Translations under genes and position numbers: made by a program | DNA from: Mortierella hygrophila | Taxonomy: Eukaryota; Mortierellomycota; Mortierellomycetes; Mortierellales; Mortierellaceae | Direction: 5' to 3' | DNA length: 64,000 bases | NCBI GenBank assembly: GCA_015680625.1 | Contig: JAAAXW010000215.1 | Span: forward strand, 584-64,583 | Shown here: in pieces, positions 10,214 through 22,086 of the stretch | Layout of the letters: every line of letters begins with the position of its first letter | Position numbering within the stretch: position 1 is the stretch's first letter | Notes under the pieces: model-generated | The model's input: the letters and a program-made list of their open reading frames with translations, nothing else | Told to the model about the DNA's origin: nothing | Databases searched by the model: none

Positions 10214-11452
10214 TTAGAGGTTGGCAAGGACAGCTAGCTTGATATCCGCAAGGATACCCGCCTTTGAATCCTCACAATCACCCACAACACCTCCCAAAAT
10301 CGCGCTCAAGTTCAACCCCAAGGCCAGATCTACATCCGCCTTGACCTTCAACCCCAGAGCATCCAGACGGACCTTGAGATCGACCAGGATATCGGCATCA
10401 ATGCCGGCGAGGAGCTTTCCGAGATCGACCTTGACTGCCGCGGTGATGTCGGCCAGGATTCCGGCGTCGACGTCGACGCCACAGGTGGACTTGCATTTGG
10501 AGTGGACGAGGGCGTCGACTTTTGCGCGGATGTCGGCGGAGAGGTTTGTGGAGATAAGGGCGTCGATCTTCGCGTTCACGATGGCTATTATTATTGTTTG
10601 GTGTTTGTGAAGAACAATGGAGGATGGGTTAGTTTACCAAGATTCAGTCACTTGGAAATTAAAAAGAGAAGTTTTGGTATTGCATATACCGATCGTGATA
10701 GCGAAAAGTAAGGACGAAAACGTACCCTTGAGCTCCACGGCGAGATCGAGATCAACCTTCAAGTCAACCGCCAACTTGAGCGCAATCTTGGCAAGGATAT
10801 CGGCCTTAATACCAACAGTGGCGTCCAGGACAATACCCAAGTAGGCCTTAAGGATAACATCGATCTTAGCGTCAATAATAGTATCCAATCCAATATGGAT
10901 ATCCAAATCGCTACCGCTTCCTCCGTTGCTGCCGTGGTGGTCATCTCCGCACGCGCAAGGAGAGTCGTTTTTGTGACCGTTGTTGCCGTTGGTGGGGGGT
11001 TTGGGGTGTCTGTTGTTGCCGTTTGATGGAGGCTTGGGGTGTCCGCTGTTGCCGTTTGATGGAGGCTTGGGATGTCCATTGTTTCCGTTTGATGGAGGCT
11101 TGGGATGTCCATTGTTTCCGTTGGATGGAGGCTTAGGGTGCCCCCCGCCGTTGTGACCATCACCATCCTCGTCCTCGCACTCCAAGTCATCGTCAGAGCG
11201 CTTGAGCAACTCGTCGGTAGCGGACTCGACAGACTCAGGCTGGAGGTTTTTGGTGGAGGACAAATCGGTGGCTTGTTGGGCAATGGGGAGAGCGCCTGTG
11301 AGACCGTCCAAAACACCACGACGTTGGGCGAAGCGGTTACGGGCGTAGAGCTCACGACCAGGTTGAGCCTGGGCCTGGGACTTCGGTGTGTTGTGAGAGG
11401 CGCATGCGATGGCGACGATGGCTGAGAGGACGATAACTGATGTGATCTTCAT
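10214..11452 (-). CDS. Secreted protein with tandem GHPKPPSNGNN repeats and a Val/Ile/Asp/Lys periodic C-terminus
   Basis: Unrecognised family. Exons 10726-11452 and 10214-10584 give 365 residues. Residues 1-18 are a clear signal peptide (MKITSVIVLSAIVAIACA). A propeptide-like stretch contains dibasic sites (RR at 44-45, KR at 84-85) that Kex2-type proteases could cut. Residues 105-158 are five near-identical 11-residue repeats with core HPKPPSNG; the last is degenerate. From about 183 to the end the chain is a regular alternation of Asp/Lys with Ile/Val/Leu/Ala (for example DLKVDLDLAVEL and DILVDLKVRLDAL), suggesting a long amphipathic structure, with a few Cys (CKSTC, DC) that could form disulfides. 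It is presumably a cell-wall or extracellular protein; no enzyme motif is visible. The start is the ATG directly before the signal peptide. Confidence 0.8.
10979..11140 (-). repeat. 33-bp coding tandem repeat (five units)
   Basis: Five head-to-tail 33-bp units encode residues 105-158 of the secreted protein. The central units differ by only a few bases (GGATGTCCATTG versus GGGTGTCCGCTG on the plus strand), so the array is recent or homogenised and probably varies in copy number. Confidence 0.85.
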
Positions 11453-11581
11453 GTTTGGTATGAAAGAATGATAGGGTGACGGGGTGGGGGATGTGCGTAT
11501 AAGTATGAAAAAGAGAGAGGAGGGAGAAATGCAAGTGGGCAGGAAGGCGAGGGGTGGATGCGGTGAGGGAAGAGGAGAATG

Positions 11582-11588
11582 CTTTATA
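11582..11588 (-). promoter_or_regulatory. Candidate TATA box of the secreted-protein gene
   Basis: TATAAAG on the minus strand, about 130 bases before the start codon and followed by a purine/pyrimidine-biased leader. A second candidate, TATAAAAA, lies about 50 bases further upstream near 11636-11643. Position is plausible for a fungal promoter; no further support. Confidence 0.3.
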
Positions 11589-12748
11589 GGGATGGATCTG
11601 AGATACCAATCAAAAAACAGGCGCCATGGTTCCCTTTTTATACTTGGTTCAAAAACGTAAGGGAAGGGATAGCTTCCTTTGGTTATATTTTGTTCTTGTC
11701 TATTTGTCTCCTTCACTTTCATTTCCGCGCGTCCCTTGCCCTTTGACTTTTGCCCTTAAAGTGTGAAGGGCTACCATTTCTTGAGAATAATGAGAGTATG
11801 GCAGAAGGAGAGGACGAAATAGACGCGTGCAGGATGCCATGCAGCATGCAACGAGGGAAAATCAAAGTGTGCCTGTACGTCTTTGCTCCCTTCAACACTT
11901 TGGGCTTTGCTATTTCTTGATCTAGGCTCAGTGAGTGGCGCACATTCAGGAGATGTAGCATGGCATGCAAGGGACAAATAAAAATGAAGAGAGGGAGACC
12001 CTCGATGACAATACGTCCTGTCTTGTTCGCCGAACCTTTGGTAGGAGGCCTAGTCCCTTAATTTTTTTCTTTACATGACTGACTTTGTTTCTACGCCTAC
12101 TTTGCCTTGAGTTCATTCCTTAGTGATATTAGTTCTGTTCGCGGACTGTGGACTCTCCGATTATTCTTGTTCATCTCTTTTCATGTCGCGCTTTTATTTT
12201 TGTATGCTGGCCTTTATTCTCTTTCGTTACGCCGCTAATTGGTTAGAAGGACCTTTGGAAAGTAAAGGCAAAGGGGTAACTATGGGAAAGAAAGAAAAAG
12301 AGAACGACCCAGGAGGCATCCAGGAGTTGTTCAGGACTTCTCGTGGCATAAGCGAAAAAAAAAAATACACAGGAGAAGGCCAAGCCTGTAGTAAGTAAAG
12401 TGAAGAGCAGACAATGGTTCCACAGAAAGGGACGCGATCTTGTACCTCCTTGAACGGTATTAACATTCTCTTCTCTCTAAATGACCGAAATTCGACAAGC
12501 TGTTGCAGCTGGCGCCTTTTCATCTCTGTATGCAATGGTGTTTATACATCCTTTGGGAATCCTTTTTTATTCCATTCGTGTTGATTGCACTTCCCAGGCT
12601 AGTCGTTTTTGTTTTCCTTCTTCAAGGAGCCGTCAGCAGCGACACGGTCAGCACCATTTTATCGCTGGTGGGTTTTCTGGTGGAGCTGTTGCTAGTGCCA
12701 TTTATTGTCTGGTTCAATAGATATCGAGTTTCGTTGCAACTGCCTTCT

Positions 12749-12895
12749 GAACTTTGTAAAGTTCGCTGCAATTATGCCAATTCATCCCGTCAGCAGCAGG
12801 TACGTCAGGTGCGGCAACATGCATCCCCGTCGCCCATAATCCCCGCCTAAGTAATTGGCGCGTTTTGTTCTCCTTCAAGGGCAGTCGGGATTATG
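12749..12895. repeat. Cluster of perfect inverted repeats
   Basis: GAACTTT / AAAGTTC with a 2-base loop (12749-12764), and CATAATCCC (12835-12843) against GGGATTATG (12887-12895), a 9-bp arm enclosing 43 bases. TTGCA/TGCAA also flank the first palindrome. This could be a folded RNA or a remnant of a fold-back element. Confidence 0.4.
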
Positions 12896-13901
12896 AGAGG
12901 CAATCATAGAAGTGGCGGAAATGAAGAAGCGACGGAGGAGAGGAAAGGGAGTGCGTAAAAAGAAGAGGACGAGGAGGAAGCGAAAGAAGCGTGGTCCAGG
13001 AGGCAATATGTTTGTTTAAGTGTAGAGTACAATTGGACGTCGGCTCTAATTTGGGGGAGGAGAGAGGACATTGTGGTGTGCCTCCTATCATTTCCTTCAA
13101 CCCTTTCTTTTGTCCATCATTCTTCCTCATCCTTTTTTTTGCTCTTGTCCTTTGTTCGTCTATTTTGTTCGTCCATTTTGTTTGTCTCTTTGTTTTGTCG
13201 GTGTTGCTAATGACAAACCCGCGAGGCTTTCTTTAGGCGAGGTGGTAGGATAGAGCAGAGAGTCTTCTTCATAACTCCCATTCGAGACGCGTCGCTAAGA
13301 ATGCAACCCTGTATGCTCTATATTATGTCGCCGACAACGTGTAGTGAATAACGTACAAGGTGCGACCATGTGTCAATTGGACAGAAGAAGAAATGACAGC
13401 CCAACGAAACTCCAGGTGTTTCTGTCTGTTCTTCGTTGTGAGCATTTAATGACGGCAATTAAAAAAGAAGAGTCGATCCTAAAAGACGACAGCCGAATAG
13501 GGCGCGATGAATGAGTGTCGCCCAATAATAGGCTGGATGAGCCAGAATTGAGCCCTGGAATGGCTGATGCTCGATTCGCCCCTCACCAAAGTATTTCCAC
13601 TCCTTCCTCTCTACGTTTCACCCTCTTCCTCTCCTTTTTTTCTTTTTCTCCCTTGCATCATCACTATTTCCTCTCTCTCTCTCTCTTCTTTCCTTTCCAT
13701 TCCTCTCCCATCCGCTTCCTCATTCACCAAGGCGATTCTGAAGTCTCACAGGAAGAGCTCCGCTAATACAGGACACACGGACGACGCCCATCTTGCTGAT
13801 TCAAGACTCGTCATCAACCACGAAGCCATCTCCTCATCCTCGACAGGAATAACGAGAAGCAACAACAACTGCCCCAGAACAACCCACACAAATATACTAC
13901 C

Positions 13902-16900
13902 ATGAGGAACGGCCACAGTTCCGCAGTGGATCAGACCGGAGTACCGGTATATAGAGGAACCCAGGCAGCCAGAGGATCAAGCCTTGACGATAACAACAGC
14001 ACTGCACCTGTTGCCTCACGCCAAAGCCTAGACGAGAGCCGCGAACATCACAATCACGGCCACGGCAAGGTCGTCTATTCGAACGATAGCGAGGACAGCA
14101 GTCGGTTCACAAAGTTCAAGAGTCGACGCAGCCTGCCCTGGTACCAGAGTCGTGAACTTCAAATCGTTGGTGCGATCACGCTGCTGTCGTTTATCGTCCG
14201 TCTATGGGCAATTGATTACCCTACCTCGGTTGTGTAAGCCAGTCTGAGCGCTGTTTTGTTTGTTTTCTTTGTATTTTTGAAGGGATCGGGTCCCATCAGT
14301 CCGTATACAAAGAACTACACCTCACTGACATCATTTTTTTTTATTTTCTGCGTGAATGAATAGCTTTGACGAGGTGCACTTTGGAGGATTCGCGTCCAAG
14401 TACATCAAGAACCAATTCTTTATGGATGTCCACCCTCCGCTGGCAAAGATGTTGATCGCCTTGACTGGCTGGCTGTTTGGCTTAAACCCTTCCTTTGACT
14501 TCAAAGAAATTGGATTGTACGTGTCAACCCGGACAAGTACCGATTGTTTATCGCGCGTCGAATTGTTCGTTTCATCATTATTATGAATTATTATTGTTTT
14601 TCGAAGGGCTCACTCACAGACATTTGTCGCCTTTTTGTCCCTTTTGTTTTGCATTTTATTTTTGAACTCACAATAGGGATTACATCGAGCCAAAGGTCCC
14701 TTATGTTCCCATGCGATTGATGTGTGGAATCATGGGCGTTGCCGTCGTCCCAATGGCATTTTACACCGTCAGGAACTCTGGACACTCCATCCATGCTGCG
14801 ACCCTTGCTGCTCTGCTTGTTCTTTTCGGTGAGTCGATATAACATGAATCACGGAAACACCATGCATGCAGATTTCCAATTGGTTTAGCCGAAAACCACG
14901 AGCTAGCCGCTAATTAGATGTATCTCTCCGAATTCAATTCTGGTCTGCCAGAGAACAGTCTAGTCACTCAGAGTCGTCTCATTCTGCTGGATTCGCCTTT
15001 GATCCTGTTCACCGCATTCACGGTCCTTGCCTGGGTCAACTTCCATAACCAACGCAACAACGCTTTCTCGGATGACTGGTTCATCTGGCTGTTCCTGACC
15101 GGCGTGGGACTTGGACTCTCCGGAAGTGTCAAATGGGTTGGACTCTTCATCATTGCGACCATTGGAACCTCGACCATTAACCAGCTCTGGGATCTTTGGG
15201 GCGATCTCAAGGTGTCGCCTCGCGCCTGGTTGAATCACTTTATCGCACGCGCAGTCTGTTTGATTGTTGTCCCTGTTGCTGTGTATATGTTAATGTTTGA
15301 GATCCACTTCTTGATCCTCCACAACGGTGGCGAAGGAGATGGCTTTATGAGCGCGCCCTTCCAGATGACTCTTGGTCACTCACTTCAGGACTCTCCTCTC
15401 TGTAAGTTTCACCAATCAGTGGAGTAGGAAGTTGACTGTGCTTTAGTACCAGCTTTGGAGACTAACATATCGTTTGATTTTTCATGACACAATCCATAAG
15501 CCGTGGCGTTCGGAGCAAGTGTGTCGATCCGTCATCAGGGCACCAAAGGCGGTTACTTGCACTCCCATGCATCTGTCTATGAAACTGGAAGCAGACGTAA
15601 GACATGATCGCGGATTGAAGCATCGCATCCATCCTCTCAAGAATTGCAAGCGTTTGAAGCTAACACAACATGTCAATAATTGGCATTTTTCATATTAGAG
15701 CAACAGATCACTCTTTACCCCCACAAGGACACCAACAACGAATGGATTATCCAAAAGGGAGATGGCACAGTCCCCGAGAACCTCGAGTACATCCAGCACG
15801 GCGACACTATCCGACTCATGCATACCTCAACCAACAAGCGCCTTCACTCGCATGACCACAAGCCGCCAATGACCGAGGACGAGAACCATTTCGAGGTCAG
15901 TGGATACGGCTATGCGGGATTCGCAGGCGATGCCAACGACGAGTGGCGCGTCGAGATTGTAGAGGGCAAGGACGATGAGTCAGGCTCGTACTTGCACACT
16001 CTCAACACCCAATTCAAGCTGGTCCACATCAACATGAACTGTGATCTGTTCTCGCACAAGGTCAAGTTGCCCAAGTGGGCCTTTGAGCAGCAGGAAGTTA
16101 CCTGCATGCGCAGCGCCGTTCTTGCTAAGACTACCTGGGTTATTGAGTCCAATAGTCATGCCAACTGTAAGTCATTTCTTGGCCAGGTCTTCGTCTTTGG
16201 CATACCTTCTTGGTTTTGTTTTCCAACATGCTTAACCATTCGCTAACGATTTTCGATGGCGCTCTGTGTTTTTACTACTAATAGACCCAAAGGATGCACG
16301 CATGGTCAATTACAAGAAGCCAGGATTCCTTGGGAAGTTTTTGGAGCTGAACAAGGTCATGTGGGATACCAACGCCGGTCTGTTGGACTCCCACCCTTAC
16401 GACTCTCGCCCTTCCTCTTGGCCTTTGCTCAAACGCGGAATCAGCTTCTGGGGCAAGGAACAGAAGCACATCTATCTGGTCGGTAACCCTGTCACCTGGT
16501 TCATGTCGACGGCTGCGATTGTCATTTATGTCGCGATTAGAGGACTTTTGTTCCTCCGTGATAAGCGTGGATACAACGATGACTTTAACGGTAAGTATGC
16601 AAGGGAGGAAACAAAAGCTGTCCTGGATCGTGAGACATTGTTAAACTGTAATATGGAAATAGAACAGCAAAACTTACTTATTCGTTAATTAATTTCAATC
16701 TTTGTCATTTTTTTAGGTCTTCGCGAATACTATGAGCTCTCGGGAGGATTTTTCTTCATGGCATGGGTCTACCACTACTTCCCCTTCTTCCTTATGGACC
16801 GCCAACTGTTCCTGCACCACTACCTCCCAGCACTTTACTTTGCGATCCTCCTTCTCAGTGTCACCTTTGACCTCGCCTGCAGATTCATCCCCAACCGTGC

Positions 16901-17429
16901 CCGCCTGGTTGCTCTTGTCTTGATCGCCTCAATTGCTATTTACTCCTTCCGTCTCCGCGCGCCCTTGACTTATGGATCTGAATGGACCCGGTCCGAGTGC
17001 GAGGCGTCCAAGCTTTTGACGACTTGGGATTATGATTGTAACCAGTACCCGGATAACTATGCCCAATACGCCGCTAACGCTGCTGCCAAGGTTATCCCCG
17101 TCGAGAGCACTTCTAGCAGCGAGGAGGTGGCTAATGTCGACTCGTTTGAACGCGATAATGACCCTCAGGAGCAGCGGGCTGTCTCTGAGGGAGAGGGTGT
17201 TGTTGATGCTGCCGCTGCTGTTGTCGACGCCGCCGCCGCTGCTGTTGTCGACGCCGCCGCCGCTGCTGTTGCAGTAGAGGCGGACTCTGTCCCAGAGGCC
17301 GAGGACGCGCAGATCACTGATCCTGCAGAATCCACAATGGCCCATGATGGGGAGATCGAGCCCACCTTTGACTTTGAGATCCCCGTAGAGGACAACGAAG
17401 TCAACGACGACGGGAGGGATAAGGTATAA
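13902..17429 (+). CDS. pmt1: Dolichyl-phosphate-mannose:protein O-mannosyltransferase (PMT family, PMT1-like)
   Basis: Transfers mannose from Dol-P-Man to Ser/Thr of proteins in the ER lumen. Exons 13902-14233, 14364-14516, 14677-14828, 14952-15401, 15501-15596, 15699-16166, 16285-16590 and 16717-17429 join in phase to 889 residues. The first membrane helix (about 86-105) is followed by the catalytic FDEVHFGGF loop (Asp113-Glu114) and DVHPPLAKML. Central helices and a MIR region follow (about 363-555, with GGYLHSH, QQQITLYPH, LHSH and LPKWAFEQQEVTC), then the C-terminal membrane bundle. It lacks the PMT4-type GRISS insertion before QQVT, so it belongs with PMT1/PMT2; PMT1 is the better recalled match but I could not align it. 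The last 75 residues are an acidic tail with VVDAAAAA repeats, unusual for the family. Poly(A) signal AATAAA at 17453. Confidence 0.9.
17199..17272 (+). repeat. Short coding repeat in the PMT C-terminal tail
   Basis: Three consecutive 21-24-bp units encode VVDAAAA, VVDAAAAA and VVDAAAAA (residues about 814-839). The last two DNA copies (GTTGTCGACGCCGCC...) are identical over their first 24 bases, pointing to recent slippage. Confidence 0.8.
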
Positions 17430-17452
17430 ATGGACAAAAGCACATCTATGAA

Positions 17453-17458
17453 AATAAA
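17453..17458 (+). terminator. Poly(A) signal of the PMT gene
   Basis: AATAAA 24 bases after the PMT stop codon, in the 249-bp spacer before the convergent DEF1 gene. Confidence 0.5.
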
Positions 17459-17678
17459 ACACTATTCGTTACAACTTTTTTTGTTCTTCATTTTCAGTTT
17501 TTTTTATTTTACATGATCGGCGTAAGGCATACAAAAGAGAGGAGGAAGAGAAACATACACACAAATAAATGCTGACAAAAGTAAACAACTTTTTTGTTTT
17601 TCCACGATTGGTGGTGGTCCTGATGAAGAGAAAAGGAGGAAAGGGCGGGAAAGAGGAGGAGGTAAACCGGAGCGGGTT

Positions 17679-20600
17679 TTAGTTCTGGGACCAGAACTGC
17701 TGTTGCTGGTTGCGTCCAGATCCCTGGTGCTGGCTGGGGTGGTAACCCTGATGGTGGCTAGGGTACTGGTAGTTCGAGAACATCTGCTGCTGGTAGTAAC
17801 CCTGCTGACCGCCCTGGTGCACGTTGTTACTGTTGCTGTTGTTACCACTGGGCTGTTGCTGTCCCTGAAGCGACGAGGCCCCTGATCCAGAGTTGCTGGA
17901 CGACTGCGATCCAGCGGCGGCGTTCTTGTCCGCTCCAGAGTAGTTGTTGTTGTTGGCACCAGAGTTACCCTTGGCGTTGTTGGTGGCGTTCGAGGTAGGT
18001 GTGGCAGGCTGCTGCTGGTTGCCCAAGAAGTTCTGCATACCGGGATTGTACTTGGCGTAAGGGTCGTTGTTCAAGCCACCCATACCGTGGATGCCAGCGG
18101 CAGACATTTCCTCGTATCCGCCCTGAGAGTACTGGTTCGAGCTGTAGTTGCCGTAGGGCGAGCTGCTGGCAGCGGCACCGGGCTTGCTGGAGCCGTGCTG
18201 GGGCTGCTGCTGCTGTTGCTGCTGGTGCTGATACATGGGGTACATGTTCTTGTTGACAAAGGGCTGACCGTATCCAGACTGCTGGTAGGCGTTAGGGAAC
18301 TGGTTGGGCATGTAGTAGTAAGGGTAGTAAGGCATGCCAGCCATGTTGGGGTAGGCCTGCTGCTGTTGCTGCTGCTGCTGGAGAGTCTGCTGAGCCTGAG
18401 TGGTGGCGGTGGTCGCGGCCCCGGTAGTGCTGACAGCGGGAGATGCATCCTGGTTGTACTTTCCATCGCGGGTCTGGTAGTTGTTGGCGCCGGTGACGGG
18501 GATCTGACCGTATGTGGCAGGATCGTAGTACATGGCTCTCTGGAGATCGTTTCCGTAAAGAGCAGCGTAATCGTTGGGAAGCGAAGCCATGGGGCCCATG
18601 CCGAAAGAGCCCAACTGGTTAACGCCAGGAATGTACGAGCCATAGGGAGATCCCATGGCGTCGTGGCCCATGCCAGGGTGGTGGTGATGCTGGCCGAGGT
18701 AGTTGGCAGCGGGATCCTGCTTCACGTACGAGGCGTTGGTGGCAGCAGGGGAGAGACCGCTGGCAGCAGTAGCAGGGGAAGCGGCAGCAGCCTGGTATCC
18801 AGAGGCTCCTGAAGGAACGCTGGGCTGACGGCCATAGGCAGGCTGCTGCTGCTGCTGCTGGGCCTGGGGCTGAGCAGGGGCGGCAGTCTGAGCGGGGACA
18901 GCAACGGGCTCGGGCTGAGCGGCTTGAACAGGCTGAGTGGGCTCAACAGGGGCAGCCTCAGGCTCAATAGAGTCGGATTCGTCGTTCAAGGAGAAGCTGC
19001 CAAACTTAACAGCAACGCTCTGCAATGCCGAGGATCCGCTGGGCATGACAACGGGGGCATCCTGGTTCAAACGGCGGGGTTGGGGAGCGGCCTTGGCCTT
19101 CAAGCCGGGGGGTCCGACAGGGGCAGCAGCCTTGGGCGAGGCAGGGGCGGCTTGAACGGGCTCGGGGGTAGCAACGACCTCGGGCTCGGGGGTAGCGACG
19201 ACAACTTCCTCGACCTTCTCCTCAACCTTCTTCTCCTCGATAACGGGCACGACAACCTCGGGTTCGGGAGTAGCAGGCTCGGGAGCCTTCTCTTCCTCAA
19301 CAACAACAGCGGCGACTTCAGGAACTTCCTCGACAACGGGCTCCTCAACCTTGGGAGCAACGACTTCGGGAGCGGGTATAGGGGTAGCAACAGGTGCGGG
19401 AGCGGGGGTAGGTGCGGGTGCAGCGACAGGTGCTGGTGTAGGTGCTGGTGCAGGGTTAGGCCTGGAGGTGCGATAAGACAAACAAAATAGCGTGTTAATA
19501 TCTGTCCGAACTTACAATCCTGAGGTTCTCTCGACTTCTGACCTCCAAGACCACATTTGCGATTAATATGCTTACTTGACAATCTTTGCCCATGACATCT
19601 TGCTTCCGGCAGGAATGGTGGCAGTGTTCACTTTGCGAGGAGCGGGGGTAGCAGAAACAGCAGCCGCAACACTAGGGGATGCACTCCATGAGTCATCAGC
19701 TGCGGTTGTGGTGGATGTGGCGGCGGCGGCAGGTGTATCTTTCGATCCATTGGAGGTGGGGGTAGTATCATTAGTTGATGCAGGCGTAGCATCCGTTGTT
19801 GGCGTAGCATTCCAAGAGTCGGCTGCGGCTGCGGCAGTTGCGTCAGTCTGGTCGTTTTTCTCTGCCTCGACATTGTCGGTGTTCCAGGATGACTCTGAAG
19901 TGGTGGTAGTGTTGTTGGCATCGGACTCTGTCTTGGCAGGGCGTCCGTTCCTGTCGCCACCGTTCAATGCGCGAGGCGCGCCTCTTGTTGCGCCACCACG
20001 TCCGCCACGGAGTGAATCTACGCGTGTGTCAACAATTGGCTTCCTTGATTAGAACCGTGTTGTAAAATAACGAATGTCGCCCCTTGTTTGAATGTACAAC
20101 AGTCAAAGAATGGCCTTACCACCACGGCCGCGTCCTGCGAATCCACCGCGCTGGTTGTTGGAGGAACGGAAATCTTGCTTCTCAGAGGTAGTCTTTGGCT
20201 TGGGGGTTTTCTTCTTTCCCTTCACCTCGCCCCACTGAGTGGCATGTCCTAAAAGATTGAAATAAAAACGTAACAATAGGTCAGTACACTGTCGAGTTTG
20301 AGCAATATACATTTTTAATGTAATTTGAACGTTATTTCTGTTACAGAACAAGGACATGATCCGTCCAAAGATCAACAATTGTGGTTGAAACGAGGCAAGG
20401 AGTTAAAAGTTGCATAATACACAGAAGGGAAAGGTATTTGGTCATCAAAACATACAGAACACAAATAACTCCATCCGTTGCTATAGATCAAGTTTCCTGC
20501 CTTGTCGCAAGGGTCCTGAGTTGATGCAAGGGCTGTCTGTCTATCTGTCTACTGCTTCGGTCACAATAACAAACAGTAGTGATCCTAATCTGCCAATGTC

Positions 20601-21298
20601 CCGCGGCTGTCAACGTAACGGGTCTGCTATCCCTTCTTTTGTTTCGTATCTCATCCTGTGTCCGCAATTGTATCCACTTTTCCCACAGAGGGCACGGTCG
20701 TTACAACCAGAGCGATCAATGTAGTACACTCCCGTTTTTGCCTAGCTCACCAACTCCACCACCTGACCCTATCAAGTTTTCTAATCTCTTTTTCTTTTGC
20801 TCTGTACGTCGTTATTTAACAATGCACACATCCCAGGGACCAGTGGTGACAATGCGAGATGGTGGTGAAAGGGGAACCAAGATGAGGTACGCTGACACGA
20901 TATAAGATGAAATAGAACAATGTGAAACCCACCCAAACGGATTATCTGGGAAGAAGGAGAAGGGGGTAGGATCAAACCAAAAGGGTTGCCAAATAGACAA
21001 GGGAAACAGTAGGGGCAGAAGAAGAAGGAAGGTCTACCGGAAAGAAAAGGAGCGAGAATGAAAGGAGGAAACAAAAGGCTTTCAGATGCAACAACTGCAA
21101 CTCACCATCACTGATCCTGAGAATGGCGGATTCCAAATCACCGCCGGCATCTTGGATGGCATACAAAAGGTCTTCCTCTGACCAGTCTGCAAAAAGTTCT
21201 TTGAGTGTTGACAGGGAGCCTCCATGTGCTTGGCGAAGGTGACGGAGATCCTCTGGTTCATCTTTGCGACGTGTGTTATTGCTGTAAAAAGTGGCCAT
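17679..21298 (-). CDS. DEF1: Def1-like RNA polymerase II degradation factor (CUE domain, Gln-rich)
   Basis: In yeast Def1 recruits the elongin-cullin ligase to stalled Rpb1. Exons 21106-21298, 20120-20248, 19576-20017 and 17679-19461 join in phase to 848 residues. The N-terminus holds the CUE ubiquitin-binding domain (LKELFADWSEEDLLYAIQ ... LESAILRIS, about 30-65), immediately followed by GHATQWGEVKGKKK, the conserved continuation in Def1. RGG-type repeats follow (GGFAGRGRGG), then a conserved PAGSKMSWAKIVK block (about 241-254), a Pro/Ala/Glu-rich segment, and a long Gln/Asn/Tyr/Gly-rich C-terminus with several polyQ runs, as in yeast Def1. The first intron is 857 bp; CUE and MSWA blocks lie on separate exons. 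In yeast the Q-rich end is proteolytically removed for nuclear entry. Identification is by family motifs and layout. Confidence 0.85.
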
Positions 21299-22086
21299 TA
21301 TATCTGTTTTCTCGTTTGTTTCGTTCGTCGGTGGCGGTAGCGGTTGTGGTAGAAGGAAAAGGTAAGGACAATTGTGTAGTTTATTGAAGAGAGGGTAAGA
21401 AGGTAGTTTCTGTAAGCAAAACTGATCAACTCGATCGATGATGGAACTTGCAAACAAAAAAGGCTGTTCAAACTCGAGTCTCTTTCTTCGTCCAAAAGTA
21501 ACCTCCTGTCAGCGATGCGCGCGAACAATCGTTGTCGGTATTCTTATTCCTTCGATTGCATTTCCGTCGGTTGTCCACCACGCCTCTCGATCCTCTCCTT
21601 GCTATTGAATGTGTGGCGGGTTCCATGTGTGTCTGTCTGCCGCCAATATACTTTTTTCGGTGGCGTCCCTGATTCCCTGGATTGCCTTGTGTTATGTCCC
21701 GGATCGTTTGCTGCTGCTGTTTTACCTTATTGTATATATGAGGGTGAGTCGAGTTGTGTGTGTATGAGAGTACGTAGGTATGCGTGGCTGTATTGCTTGT
21801 GTGCGAATTGGGCGGTGGTAGTGGTGATGGGTGGAAGGAGGGTAGGGAACGGTTGATGGTGAAGGTGTGCAATGTGAAAAGAAATGAAAAAGAACAAAAA
21901 AGAAGTAACTTTCAACTTTGGTACCTCCAGCCTGTCGAATTTACACGTGATATGAAGTGGCTTGTTCAGAAAGGTCGCTCACGATGGAGACGCGTTTTGC
22001 CTCTCAACAAGTCGCGCTTCGACACTCAACTCAAAAAGATAAGAATGAAAGGCACAAGTTGAGAAGCAACGGCTAACAAAGTAGGT
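21299..22086. other. Intergenic spacer between DEF1 and URI
   Basis: Promoter side of DEF1 and 3' side of URI. No gene seen; GT-rich on the plus strand around 21700-21800, i.e. CA/CT-rich on the DEF1 coding strand. Confidence 0.35.

Larger units (their letters stand above)
11453..13901. other. Intergenic region, about 2.4 kb, no supported gene
   Basis: The only ATG-initiated frame of note (12481-12720, 79 codons, partly hydrophobic) has no recognisable domain and overlaps an equally open second frame, so I do not call it. The stretch 12749-12895 carries two perfect inverted repeats (see separate entry). A CT-rich tract at about 13600-13715 lies upstream of the PMT start and fits its promoter or leader. 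The rest is unremarkable A/T- and purine-rich sequence. Confidence 0.4.

Noticed and set aside
12481..12850. Hydrophobic frames that could be a small membrane protein
   Set aside because: Two overlapping frames look equally membrane-like, the longer one has no ATG start, and no family is recognisable.
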